Assembly: GCA_002690445.1 (NCBI GenBank)
Contig: NZER01000088.1
Span: 1 to 11,966, forward strand
Source of the DNA: Candidatus Pacearchaeota archaeon
Lineage (GTDB): Archaea; Nanoarchaeota; Nanoarchaeia; Pacearchaeales; GW2011-AR1
Direction of reading: 5' to 3'
Length of the DNA stretch: 11,966 nt
Every line of letters starts with the position of its first letter. The first letter of the stretch is position 1. The translations under genes and the position numbers were made by a program. The notes under the pieces were generated by a model. That model did no database searches. It worked only from the letters and a program-made list of their open reading frames with translations, and had not been told where the DNA came from. This document shows positions 5,879 to 11,966 of this stretch, piece after piece.

Positions 5879-6811
5879 ACCATCACACCATTTCCAAACG
5901 GCGTATCGAGCTTCGGTGTGCCGCTGTTGGGGTCAGGCCCGATCTTCACGACCGGCAACGTGTTTTTCGTCAATAGCGCCGGATCGCTGGCGTCGGATAA
6001 CACGTCGAGCGGCACGGTCGCTGTACCGTTTGCCACACTCGACTACGCCATCGGTCGGACAACCGCGAACCAGGGCGACCACATCATCGTCATGCCGAAC
6101 CATGCCGAGACGATCACCGGCGCGAGCGGGATCACGTTCGACGTCGCAGGCATTACGGTTATCGGGATGGGCCACTACAACCAGCGACCGCGCTTCCTCA
6201 TGGACGGCGGGACCGCGGTGACATCGGTCGTGTCCGCAGCCGACGTCGCCCTCAAGAACCTCGTTTTCGCGTCCGGCCACGCGGACGTCGTTACCTGCTT
6301 CGGTGTCACCGCCGTCGGCGCGCACTTCGAAGGCATCGAGTTCGCCGACAACACGACCGACGAGAACTTCCTATCATGTATCAAGGCGACCGGCACGACC
6401 AACAACGAGGCCGACGGCCTTCGTGTCATCAACTGTCGCTGGACATCGCCCGACGCTGGCGGCCTGGAGATGATCGAGCTGAACGCCGACGTGGCTGACC
6501 TCGTCGCCGCCGGTAACGTTACACTCAACGACGCCGCCACGGCGAGCAAGCTGATCCTGTGCGCCACCGGCAAGGACTTGCAGCGCTGCTACGTCGTGTG
6601 GAACTACGTATCGGCTGGCAACACCGCCGGTGACCTGCTTATCGACAACGATACAACGGCCAACAGCGGCATCGTCGCGCACAACCGCGTCGGTCACCAT
6701 GACACCGCTGGCGAGGCCATCGTCGATGCCGACGGTGTCAGGCAGTTCGACAACTTGGGTACCGCGACCGATACGGCATCGGGCTACGTGCTACCGGCGA
6801 TTGACTCGTAG
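5876..6811 (+). CDS. Right-handed parallel beta-helix virion protein (311 aa)
   Basis: The N-terminus (FGVPLLGSGPIFTTGNVFFV, then PFATLDYAI at 51-59) and the GDHIIVMPNHAETITG segment (67-82), followed by a GITFDVAGITVIGMG rung and RPRF (104-107), match a family of phage pectate-lyase-like beta-helix proteins. In these 'pFaTl..A', 'GD.I.v.pgH.E.i' and 'aGvtviG.G' recur. Successive rungs continue (VALKNLVFASGHADVV, AHFEGIEFADNT, DGLRVINCRW, DLVAAGNVTLND) to about residue 270. A clear catalytic site is not visible, so enzyme activity is uncertain. Proteins of this type can be spikes that bind or cut surface glycans, or capsid-bound ornaments; the place between capsid and adaptor genes favours a head or neck position. 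The fold call is fairly sure, the role is inference. Confidence 0.75.
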   Translation: MTITPFPNGVSSFGVPLLGSGPIFTTGNVFFVNSAGSLASDNTSSGTVAVPFATLDYAIGRTTANQGDHIIVMPNHAETITGASGITFDVAGITVIGMGHYNQRPRFLMDGGTAVTSVVSAADVALKNLVFASGHADVVTCFGVTAVGAHFEGIEFADNTTDENFLSCIKATGTTNNEADGLRVINCRWTSPDAGGLEMIELNADVADLVAAGNVTLNDAATASKLILCATGKDLQRCYVVWNYVSAGNTAGDLLIDNDTTANSGIVAHNRVGHHDTAGEAIVDADGVRQFDNLGTATDTASGYVLPAIDS

Positions 6812-6885
6812 GCGACGGCCCGACGGCTCGACGGCCCGGCGCACGCGCCGCTTCGACGGCGCGCATCACACAGGAGGCGATGTAT
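6812..6885 (+). promoter_or_regulatory. Leader with GC-rich stem-loops and strong ribosome site
   Basis: CGCGCCG (6844-6850) and CGGCGCG (6857-6863) form a perfect 7-bp stem with loop CTTCGA; an alternative, mutually exclusive hairpin is CGGCG (6837-6841)/CGCCG (6846-6850). AGGAGG follows at 6872-6877. The first part repeats CGACGGC units (CGACGGCCCGACGGC and again). No T-run is present, so a terminator is unlikely; a transcript-processing or translation-control element is possible. Confidence 0.5.
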
Positions 6886-7866
6886 ATGTTCAACGAAGCC
6901 GAAACCAACGACGTGCTCACGAAGGTCCGGCGTACACGCAATACGTCGGATCGCGGCGAGATCACGTCCAAGTCGTTCCGTTACATGAGAGTGCAGGAGC
7001 AGCAGGCCGCCGAAACCGAACTACTGAACATCGAGAACCGGCTCAACGAGCCTGAATGGGTGCAGTCGCGCATCACAGGCGAGGGCCGAAAGTCGCTGGT
7101 TAACCGAGCGCGCATACTACGGCGCGATCTCAACGAGTTAGCCGTACCGACGGATCTCGCTGGCCCTGCGAAGAACGCGCTGTACAAACGGCTGTTGCAC
7201 CTTCGCGATACGATTCGTGAGGATATGCCGCCGCACGAGATCATGCGGCGTAACCCCGCCGGTGCCGTCGATTGGCACACGCGGTGGCAGAACAAGAACA
7301 AGGATGCGATTCTCGAATACAAAAACATCGTTCACGCGCTCAATCCTGGCGATACGTCGAAGGATATCGCAAACATCGAACTCATTCGCCCGTCGATGTT
7401 GCAGCCTGGGCAGTCTACGTTCATGGCCGACGCGCAGATCCCTGGTCACATGGCGTACACCAGCGTGCCTGACGAAAACTGGGAGCGTACTTTCGGCCAT
7501 CTGCACAACCTCAATTCGCCGTTGGAGACGGCTGACGGCCCGTCGCTGGACGAGATCACCGAAGCACGCGACCGCGACGACGATGGCGCTGTCGCCGTTG
7601 AGGGCAACGCCGTGTCGATCATCGCATCGGAGATCAAGGCGCTTGGCGCTCGCATGGAGGCGTTGGAGAAGCCAAAGCCCAGACCGAAGCGGGTCATGCC
7701 GCAAGAGGAACGCGAACGTCGTAACAAGATTCTACGCGATGCTCGCGCGGCAAAACGGGTTAAAACGCTCAACGAAGCCGCCGAGTTGAAGGCACGTGTC
7801 ACCGGTGGCGCCGACGTTGACAGCGACGTTGACGATGGTGCCGACGTGCCTGACAGCACGGAATAG
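6886..7866 (+). CDS. Large phage protein of unknown function, mainly helical (326 aa)
   Basis: Two in-frame ATGs occur, at 6880 and 6886. AGGAGG at 6872-6877 is only two bases from the first but eight from the second, so I chose 6886. The product is charged and helical over residues 1-115, with a likely coiled coil at 36-56 and an Arg-rich helix at 66-84. A mixed central part follows (125-215, with WHTRWQNKNKD and IELIRPSMLQPGQSTFMADAQIPGH), then a coiled coil at 240-262 (IIASEIKALGARMEALEK), a Pro/Lys linker, a basic helix (273-302) and an acidic Asp/Val tail (309-326). No membrane segment or catalytic motif is visible. Tight spacing to the downstream lectin-fold gene (its stop TAG overlaps that gene's AGGAG) suggests co-expression as a virion component. 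I do not recognise the family. Confidence 0.75.
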   Translation: MFNEAETNDVLTKVRRTRNTSDRGEITSKSFRYMRVQEQQAAETELLNIENRLNEPEWVQSRITGEGRKSLVNRARILRRDLNELAVPTDLAGPAKNALYKRLLHLRDTIREDMPPHEIMRRNPAGAVDWHTRWQNKNKDAILEYKNIVHALNPGDTSKDIANIELIRPSMLQPGQSTFMADAQIPGHMAYTSVPDENWERTFGHLHNLNSPLETADGPSLDEITEARDRDDDGAVAVEGNAVSIIASEIKALGARMEALEKPKPRPKRVMPQEERERRNKILRDARAAKRVKTLNEAAELKARVTGGADVDSDVDDGADVPDSTE

Positions 7867-7875
7867 GAGACGTCC

Positions 7876-8898
7876 ATGTCATACCCGTACATATTCTCAG
7901 CGACATTCGACAACGGCGCCAACGGTGAGTGGGACAGCGAGGCCGACACCGGCTCGTTGCTTGATTTTCCACATTTCACGACGCTCGCTACACTCAGCGG
8001 CCATCCAACGCCGTATCGCGGCGCGTACGTCATGCGTATCACGCCTGGCGACACCAACGACCACACCGTTACCGAGGGTGACATCAACATCGGCGACGGC
8101 TCGACCGGATGGGTCCGGTTCGCCTTGTACGTCAGCCCTAACTTCGCCGCCACGTCCAACGACATCTTTAACTTGTTTGAGTTCCAGCAGACGGGCGGCA
8201 CCGTCGAGGCGTGCCTCAGCGCGCAGATCACCGCATCGACCGACGTCGTAGACCTCGGTATCGCCGATGGTACAGAGTCATCGGCGTTCCAGGCGACGGG
8301 CATCAGCAAGGGCGTTTGGCACGTGATCGAACTGATGCTGACGGTGAGCACGAGCGACGCCGGTGTGTTTGACATGTACCTCGACGGTCATCGGGTCGCC
8401 AACCTGACGTCACTGGATCATGCTGCCGCCGTCGGCACCGGCGTCCTTGGTACGCAGAACACGCTGACGACAACCAGCACTGGATACCTGTTGTTCGATG
8501 CGTTCGCCTTTGACAACCTACGTGTTGGCGTCGTTGACCGTTTTGCCACGAACCGTCTCGTCACGTCAGCCGTCGCCGAGAACATCTTCGTCGGTCCTGG
8601 TCGTGTCGACAACGTCAAGATCCTCGATGGGGGCACCGGCGACGTCGAGATCGAGCTGTTCGACGCTGATGTGTATCACGCGAGCCTTGAGCCGGTGTGG
8701 CGCGGTCGTACCATCGTTGCGAGCACCGACGTAGACGCTGCCGACGTTCCAGTTCGGTTTCATCGCGGCTGCTACGTGCGTGTCGTCGGCGGGACGTTGC
8801 CTGGCGTTATGGTACGCATTGGCAGAGCGAGCAATTACAGCGAAGGTACGATGAAGAGCTACGTTAGTCGACGGTCGGCGAGTCTCATCACGCCGTAG
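7876..8898 (+). CDS. Concanavalin A/LamG-like virion protein (340 aa)
   Basis: AGGAG at 7865-7869 lies six bases before the ATG and overlaps the upstream stop. Residues 1-220 look like a jelly-roll lectin domain: FSATFDNG at the start, GAYVMRI (49-55), TGWVRFALYVSP (78-88), and the diagnostic GVWHVIELMLTV (146-157) followed by FDMYLDGHRVA (165-175) and a closing YLLFDAFAFDNLRVG strand. Residues ~228-330 form a second small beta module (ENIFVGPGRVDNVKIL, GDVEIELFDAD, VPVRFHRGCYVRVVGG), of a kind I associate with phage surface proteins. Such lectin-like domains bind carbohydrate or act as structural ornaments. There is no signal peptide. The position before the adaptor gene suggests a head- or neck-bound protein; glycan binding is inferred, not shown. 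Confidence 0.7.
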   Translation: MSYPYIFSATFDNGANGEWDSEADTGSLLDFPHFTTLATLSGHPTPYRGAYVMRITPGDTNDHTVTEGDINIGDGSTGWVRFALYVSPNFAATSNDIFNLFEFQQTGGTVEACLSAQITASTDVVDLGIADGTESSAFQATGISKGVWHVIELMLTVSTSDAGVFDMYLDGHRVANLTSLDHAAAVGTGVLGTQNTLTTTSTGYLLFDAFAFDNLRVGVVDRFATNRLVTSAVAENIFVGPGRVDNVKILDGGTGDVEIELFDADVYHASLEPVWRGRTIVASTDVDAADVPVRFHRGCYVRVVGGTLPGVMVRIGRASNYSEGTMKSYVSRRSASLITP

Positions 8899-8909
8899 GG
8901 AGCGTACAG

Positions 8910-9941
8910 TTGGCAACCGACACACAGGTAACGACGTTCAGTGACCTCCGTACGGACTTCCTGTTTCGATTGCGCGAGGCGACGGGCGTCACCGACACGA
9001 ACACCGCCGCCGACAGGTTCCTGAACATCGCGCTACACGATATCCACGTCTCACCGGCCAACAGTGTGCCGTGGGCCGAGCGCCGCGCCTACCTCAACAC
9101 GCACGCCGACTACACGACCGGCACCGTCGCCATCGACATCTCGACGTCGCGGACCGCCGTTACAGGCACGTCAACGGAGTGGGACACCGCCGTCGACACG
9201 ATGGGGTTCAACAACGCGCAGGTCGGCGGCAAGATGCGGTTCAACGGTGAAACGGACGTCTACGAGGTCAGCGCCGTCGGCAGCGATACGTCGATCACGT
9301 TGTCGCACCGGTACGTGGGCAGCGCGGACCTCAGCGGCGACACGTACGTCTACTTCGAGGACGAGTATGCGCTCGCCAGCGACTTCTTCAGGATGGTCGA
9401 CGCGCGGTCGTTCAGTCGCGAGTGGAACATCCCGTTGATCGGCAGACAAGAGTTCCGCAGGCTGTACCCGAACAACTACATCGTCGGCAAACCGCGCGTG
9501 GCGACGTTGATCCAGTTGGCGTTCAGCGGCGACACCACGCCGCGCCATCGCGTTGTGCTACATCAACCGCCCGACGACATCTATATCATACCGTACGATT
9601 ACATCACGTCGAACCTCGCCACGTCGACGAGCGGCACCGAGCAGACGCAGATGACCGCTGACGCCGATGAGCCGATCCTGCCGCTGCGATACCGGCACGT
9701 ACTGTCGTACGGCGCCTTGTATCACTGGTATCGTGATCGCAAAGACGACAGCAATCGTGCGCAGTTGGCGAAAGCCGAGTACATCGATCTCATGCGTCGG
9801 ATCACCGCCGAGGTGGGTGCTGGCGCCGTCGCCGACCGGCCACGATTCCAGCCGCGCAGCTATTTCAACCGGCGGTTGTCGACGCGGCGGGGCAGCCCAC
9901 GGTTCAGCACTAACAGCGAGTTCGAGAACTTTGAGATCTAG
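8910..9941 (+). CDS. Head-tail adaptor (connector) protein with beta insertion (343 aa)
   Basis: It starts at TTG 8910, supported by AGGGAG at 8897-8902 seven bases upstream and by the ADTQ-type opening. Residues 8-46 form the adaptor helices (TFSDLRTDFLFRLREATG, ADRFLNIALHDI). An insertion at about 66-150 shows the recurring module DYTTGTVAIDI ... TAVTGTSTEWDT ... MRFNGETDVYEVSAVGSDTSITLSHRY, which leads into DEYALASDFFRM (151-162). The C-terminal part holds LPLRYRHVLSYGALYHWYRDR, a typical helix before the end of such adaptors. These proteins attach under the portal ring and gate DNA, like P22 gp4 or T7 gp11 in function. The next large gene being nozzle-like supports a short-tail phage. Fairly confident of role; the exact family cannot be checked here. 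Confidence 0.75.
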   Translation: MATDTQVTTFSDLRTDFLFRLREATGVTDTNTAADRFLNIALHDIHVSPANSVPWAERRAYLNTHADYTTGTVAIDISTSRTAVTGTSTEWDTAVDTMGFNNAQVGGKMRFNGETDVYEVSAVGSDTSITLSHRYVGSADLSGDTYVYFEDEYALASDFFRMVDARSFSREWNIPLIGRQEFRRLYPNNYIVGKPRVATLIQLAFSGDTTPRHRVVLHQPPDDIYIIPYDYITSNLATSTSGTEQTQMTADADEPILPLRYRHVLSYGALYHWYRDRKDDSNRAQLAKAEYIDLMRRITAEVGAGAVADRPRFQPRSYFNRRLSTRRGSPRFSTNSEFENFEI

Positions 9942-10005
9942 CGACGACGGTGACAGTGACGGCTATGATGATGCGACGACGCAATGACGACGAGACGGCA
10001 TCGTG

Positions 10006-10208
10006 ATGGAATGGGCGAAATTCGGCGTAAGCGTCATTGGGTTGCTTGTACTGCCGTTAGCGTGGTTCGTCTGGAGGATGCGACGCAACGACATCGAGCA
10101 CATTCTGGCCGAGAAGCGTTCGAGAAACGACTGGACACCATCGAGAAGAAGTTATGTGAAGACATCATCGGCGTACATGCCAAGATCGACGAACACGTGA
10201 CCGACTGA
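10006..10208 (+). pseudogene. Small membrane/coiled-coil protein, split by a -1 frameshift (holin- or spanin-like)
   Basis: The first frame (ATG 10006, or GTG 10003) encodes a single membrane helix (FGVSVIGLLVLPLAWFVW, residues 6-23), then RMRRNDIEHILAEK, after which it runs into an unconvincing Arg/Ser/Thr-rich tail ending at 10200. The frame one base back reads AFEKRLDTIEKKL and continues to VTD* at 10206-10208, a regular heptad helix that lacks its own start. Joining them at about 10111-10118 gives ILAEK-AFEKRLDTIEKK, a smooth coiled coil, so the gene has probably lost one base (for example a G in AAGGCG) or is read by -1 slippage. No classic slippery heptamer is present. The product (about 67 residues, N-terminal helix, cytoplasmic or virion coiled coil) is the kind of small membrane protein found in phage tail or lysis regions; its function is unknown. 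Confidence 0.6.
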
Positions 10209-10242
10209 CACCGACCGACGACGTGACGATGGACTGACGATA

Positions 10243-11826
10243 ATGCCCAGCCAGATACAGCCGACAGCGGTATACGACTTCCAGGGCGGGTTCGCCACCG
10301 ACCTCGCGCAGCAGGTGCGGTCGCTGACGTTCCTGACACGCGCCGAGAACGTGCTCTACGGCGTCAACAAGGCGGTACGCAAGGTCGGCGGCAGCACGCG
10401 TCTCAACAGCACGACCATCACGTCGTCGCCTGACGTTGTTGGCATGTACGACTTCTGGGTCACTGGTACGGGCGGTACCTTCACGCAGTACTTCGTTGCT
10501 GTGACGGGCAACGGCAAGGTCATCAACTTCGGCACCGGCGGCACCGAGTCAGACATCACCGGCGCAGCGTCGATCACGGCCAGCACGATACCGGTGTTTG
10601 CACAGATGGGCGACTTGTTGCTGATCTTCACCAATGACAACGACACACCGCTCAAGTGGAGTGGTAGCGGTGATGTGGCGAGCATCGGCGGCAGCATACC
10701 GGCGGGCCGTGGCGCGGTGATCCACCTGAACCGTGTGTGGACCTGGGGCGATAACAGTAACCCGTCAACGATCACGTACGGGACGGCGGACGACCCCGAA
10801 TCGTACACCGGCGGCGACAGCGGCAGCATCATCATCGACAACGACGATGGCGACCGTATCGTCGGCGCGGTATCCCACAAGGATCGGTTGGTCGTGTTCA
10901 AGGGGCCGAATCGCGGCAGCATACACATCATCGAAGGGCGTGCCGTTGCCGACTTCCTGGTGACGCGCCTCACCGGCGGCATCCCGTTGCAGACACACAA
11001 CAGCATCGTCGAGGTCGGCGACGACATCTGGTTCATGAGCGATCGTGGCATACACTCGCTGGCGGCGACCGAACGGTTCGGCAACTTCGCGAGTGCGGAC
11101 CTGTCGCGCTTCCTGACGACGTTCTTCGCTGACAACATAACACGTACCAACCTCAACCGCGTTTGGGGCGCAAACTACACGCGTCGCAGTAGCGTGCTGT
11201 GGTCGCTGACGGACGTAGCCAAGAGTGAGCCGGACCTGTCGTTGGGCATCTCGTACATTCTCGGCGAGGAAGAGGGTCTCAAACCGTTCACGTGGACTGG
11301 CCGCAGTAACATCAGTATGGCGATCCGCAACCATCCGACGACGCGCGTCAACGAGGTCGTGTTTGGCTCGACCGACGGGTTTGTTAACCGGCAGGACGTC
11401 AGCGATCGCAACATCAACACGTCGACGGCGTACACGATGCGCGTCACGACGCCGCAGCTAGTGCTGGCGCCAGCGAACCCGCGTGGCGACCAGCCGGTCG
11501 ACCTTCGCGGTATGTACATGCGATCGAGGCCGGTCGGCAACTACGACATTACGGTCGCTGTGCAGCGCGACAACCTCACCGCCGAGTCGTACACGTTCGA
11601 TCAAGGGCAGTCGGGGTTCTTGCTCGGCACCAGCGTCCTCGATACCGGCATCCTCGGTGGCAGCAACCTCCAAACCGTCGTTGAGCCGAACATGGTCGGT
11701 GAGGCACGCGCCATCGGCCTCGATATCACGCAGGGCGGACTCGATCAGGACGCCGACATCTACGAGATCGGTATCGACTACGATGTCGTGGGCACGTCAA
11801 CCTCGACGTCGCTAACGTCGGCATAG
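10243..11826 (+). CDS. Tail nozzle/hub protein, P22 gp10-like beta-propeller type (527 aa)
   Basis: The ATG at 10243 has no clear ribosome site. The N-terminus shows the family's opening: FQGGFATD (13-20), AENVLYGVNKAVRKVGGSTRL (34-54). In the middle is the typical blade segment DRIVGAVSHKDRLVVFKGPN (204-223) followed by SIHIIEG and the conserved IWFMSDRGIHSLA (262-274). Earlier repeats, LLLIFTNDNDTPLKWSG and LNRVWTWGD, are propeller-like. The C-terminal ~150 residues are beta-rich with a Gly/Thr-rich end. Such proteins (P22 gp10, T7 gp12) cap the adaptor and form the DNA exit channel of short tails. They are usually 450-800 residues, so this is within range. The stop TAG is part of TAGGAG, the ribosome site of the next gene. 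A siphovirus homologue cannot be excluded. Confidence 0.72.
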   Translation: MPSQIQPTAVYDFQGGFATDLAQQVRSLTFLTRAENVLYGVNKAVRKVGGSTRLNSTTITSSPDVVGMYDFWVTGTGGTFTQYFVAVTGNGKVINFGTGGTESDITGAASITASTIPVFAQMGDLLLIFTNDNDTPLKWSGSGDVASIGGSIPAGRGAVIHLNRVWTWGDNSNPSTITYGTADDPESYTGGDSGSIIIDNDDGDRIVGAVSHKDRLVVFKGPNRGSIHIIEGRAVADFLVTRLTGGIPLQTHNSIVEVGDDIWFMSDRGIHSLAATERFGNFASADLSRFLTTFFADNITRTNLNRVWGANYTRRSSVLWSLTDVAKSEPDLSLGISYILGEEEGLKPFTWTGRSNISMAIRNHPTTRVNEVVFGSTDGFVNRQDVSDRNINTSTAYTMRVTTPQLVLAPANPRGDQPVDLRGMYMRSRPVGNYDITVAVQRDNLTAESYTFDQGQSGFLLGTSVLDTGILGGSNLQTVVEPNMVGEARAIGLDITQGGLDQDADIYEIGIDYDVVGTSTSTSLTSA

Positions 11827-11836
11827 GAGTATCACA

Positions 11837-11966
11837 TTGGCACTCTCACGCGTAAAAACATGGACCGCCGAGGTACTGACAGCGAGCGACCTCAACGCCG
11901 AGTTCAACAACATTATCAACAACGCGCTGTCGTTGATATCGCCGTTGACTGGCACGTTGGACCTCG
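11837..11966 (+). CDS. Tail-fibre-like protein, N-terminus only (3' partial, runs off window)
   Basis: TTG at 11837 is preceded by AGGAG (11825-11829), with seven bases between, and no other start is near. The 43 visible residues, beginning MALSRVKTWTAEVLTASDLN and including AEFNNIINNALSLISPLTG, match the N-terminus seen at the start of many phage fibre and tail-associated proteins (consensus 'RvKtW.aGevLTasDLNaEFnnIl.n'). This part is thought to attach the fibre to the tail. Placement after the nozzle-like gene agrees. The receptor-binding part is outside the window, so its specificity is unknown. Confidence 0.8.
   Translation, partial: MALSRVKTWTAEVLTASDLNAEFNNIINNALSLISPLTGTLDL

Noticed and set aside
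6837..6863. Intrinsic terminator before the gene at 6886
   Set aside because: The hairpins are strong but no T-run follows, and a ribosome site with a coding region follows at once.
7446..8375. A 309-codon open frame on the minus strand
   Set aside because: It runs antisense across two well-supported genes, has no coherent domain, and is Ser/Ala-rich as expected of a shadow in this codon usage.
10356..11156. A 266-codon open frame on the minus strand
   Set aside because: It lies entirely antisense to the nozzle-like gene and its composition looks like a shadow.
774..11826. Reassigned TAG codon (alternative genetic code)
   Set aside because: TAG ends nearly every large gene at the expected place, with the next ribosome site nearby, so it is a functional stop in this region.
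1..11966. CRISPR array, tRNA, insertion sequence or integrase
   Set aside because: No regularly spaced repeats, no cloverleaf, no terminal inverted repeats with a transposase, and no recombinase motif were seen on either strand.

Overview
The window is almost certainly part of the structural (virion) module of a double-stranded DNA tailed bacteriophage or prophage. It is GC-rich (roughly 60% by eye), all credible genes lie on the + strand, and they are packed tightly with short overlaps or short gaps. No integrase, regulator, tRNA, CRISPR array or insertion sequence is visible. The host cannot be named from the sequence. The gene order and the lack of any tail-tube or tape-measure gene between the head-tail adaptor and the nozzle-like gene point to a short-tailed (podovirus-like) particle; this is inference.

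Layout. (1) Positions 3-245 encode a fragment of a bacterial FadD-type acyl-CoA synthetase, read in the same frame as the phage gene that follows. The match to FadD stops abruptly near 245, so this is most likely a chimeric join at a contig end. (2) 246-776 looks like the C-terminal part of the portal protein. (3) 779-2085 holds five small overlapping or closely spaced genes of unknown function, one a CxxC protein. (4) 2206-5402 is the head block: scaffold-like protein, a five-cysteine putative zinc protein, a beta-rich putative decoration protein, and the major capsid protein of the Mu gpT-like HK97-fold type behind the best ribosome-binding site of the window. (5) 5403-8898 carries a candidate micro-ORF, a small basic protein, a right-handed beta-helix protein, a large unknown helical protein and a concanavalin A/LamG-like protein. 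(6) 8910-11966 is the connector and tail block: head-tail adaptor, a frameshifted small membrane protein, a P22 gp10-like/nozzle beta-propeller protein, and the start of a tail-fibre-like protein that runs off the window.

How they work together: the portal, scaffold and capsid genes would build the procapsid; the adaptor and nozzle proteins would close the portal and form the short tail; the fibre-like protein, and perhaps the beta-helix and lectin-fold proteins, would contact the cell surface. The terminase and most of the portal should lie upstream, outside the window.

Points worth a second look: the FadD/portal chimera; a -1 frameshift splitting a membrane/coiled-coil protein at about 10111-10118; a small gene bracketed by 17-base direct repeats; a micro-ORF that would need an ATT start; strong preference for TAG stops in a shared context; and stem-loops with six-base loops in three of the intergenic gaps. 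I did not find clear evidence of a wholly new system.
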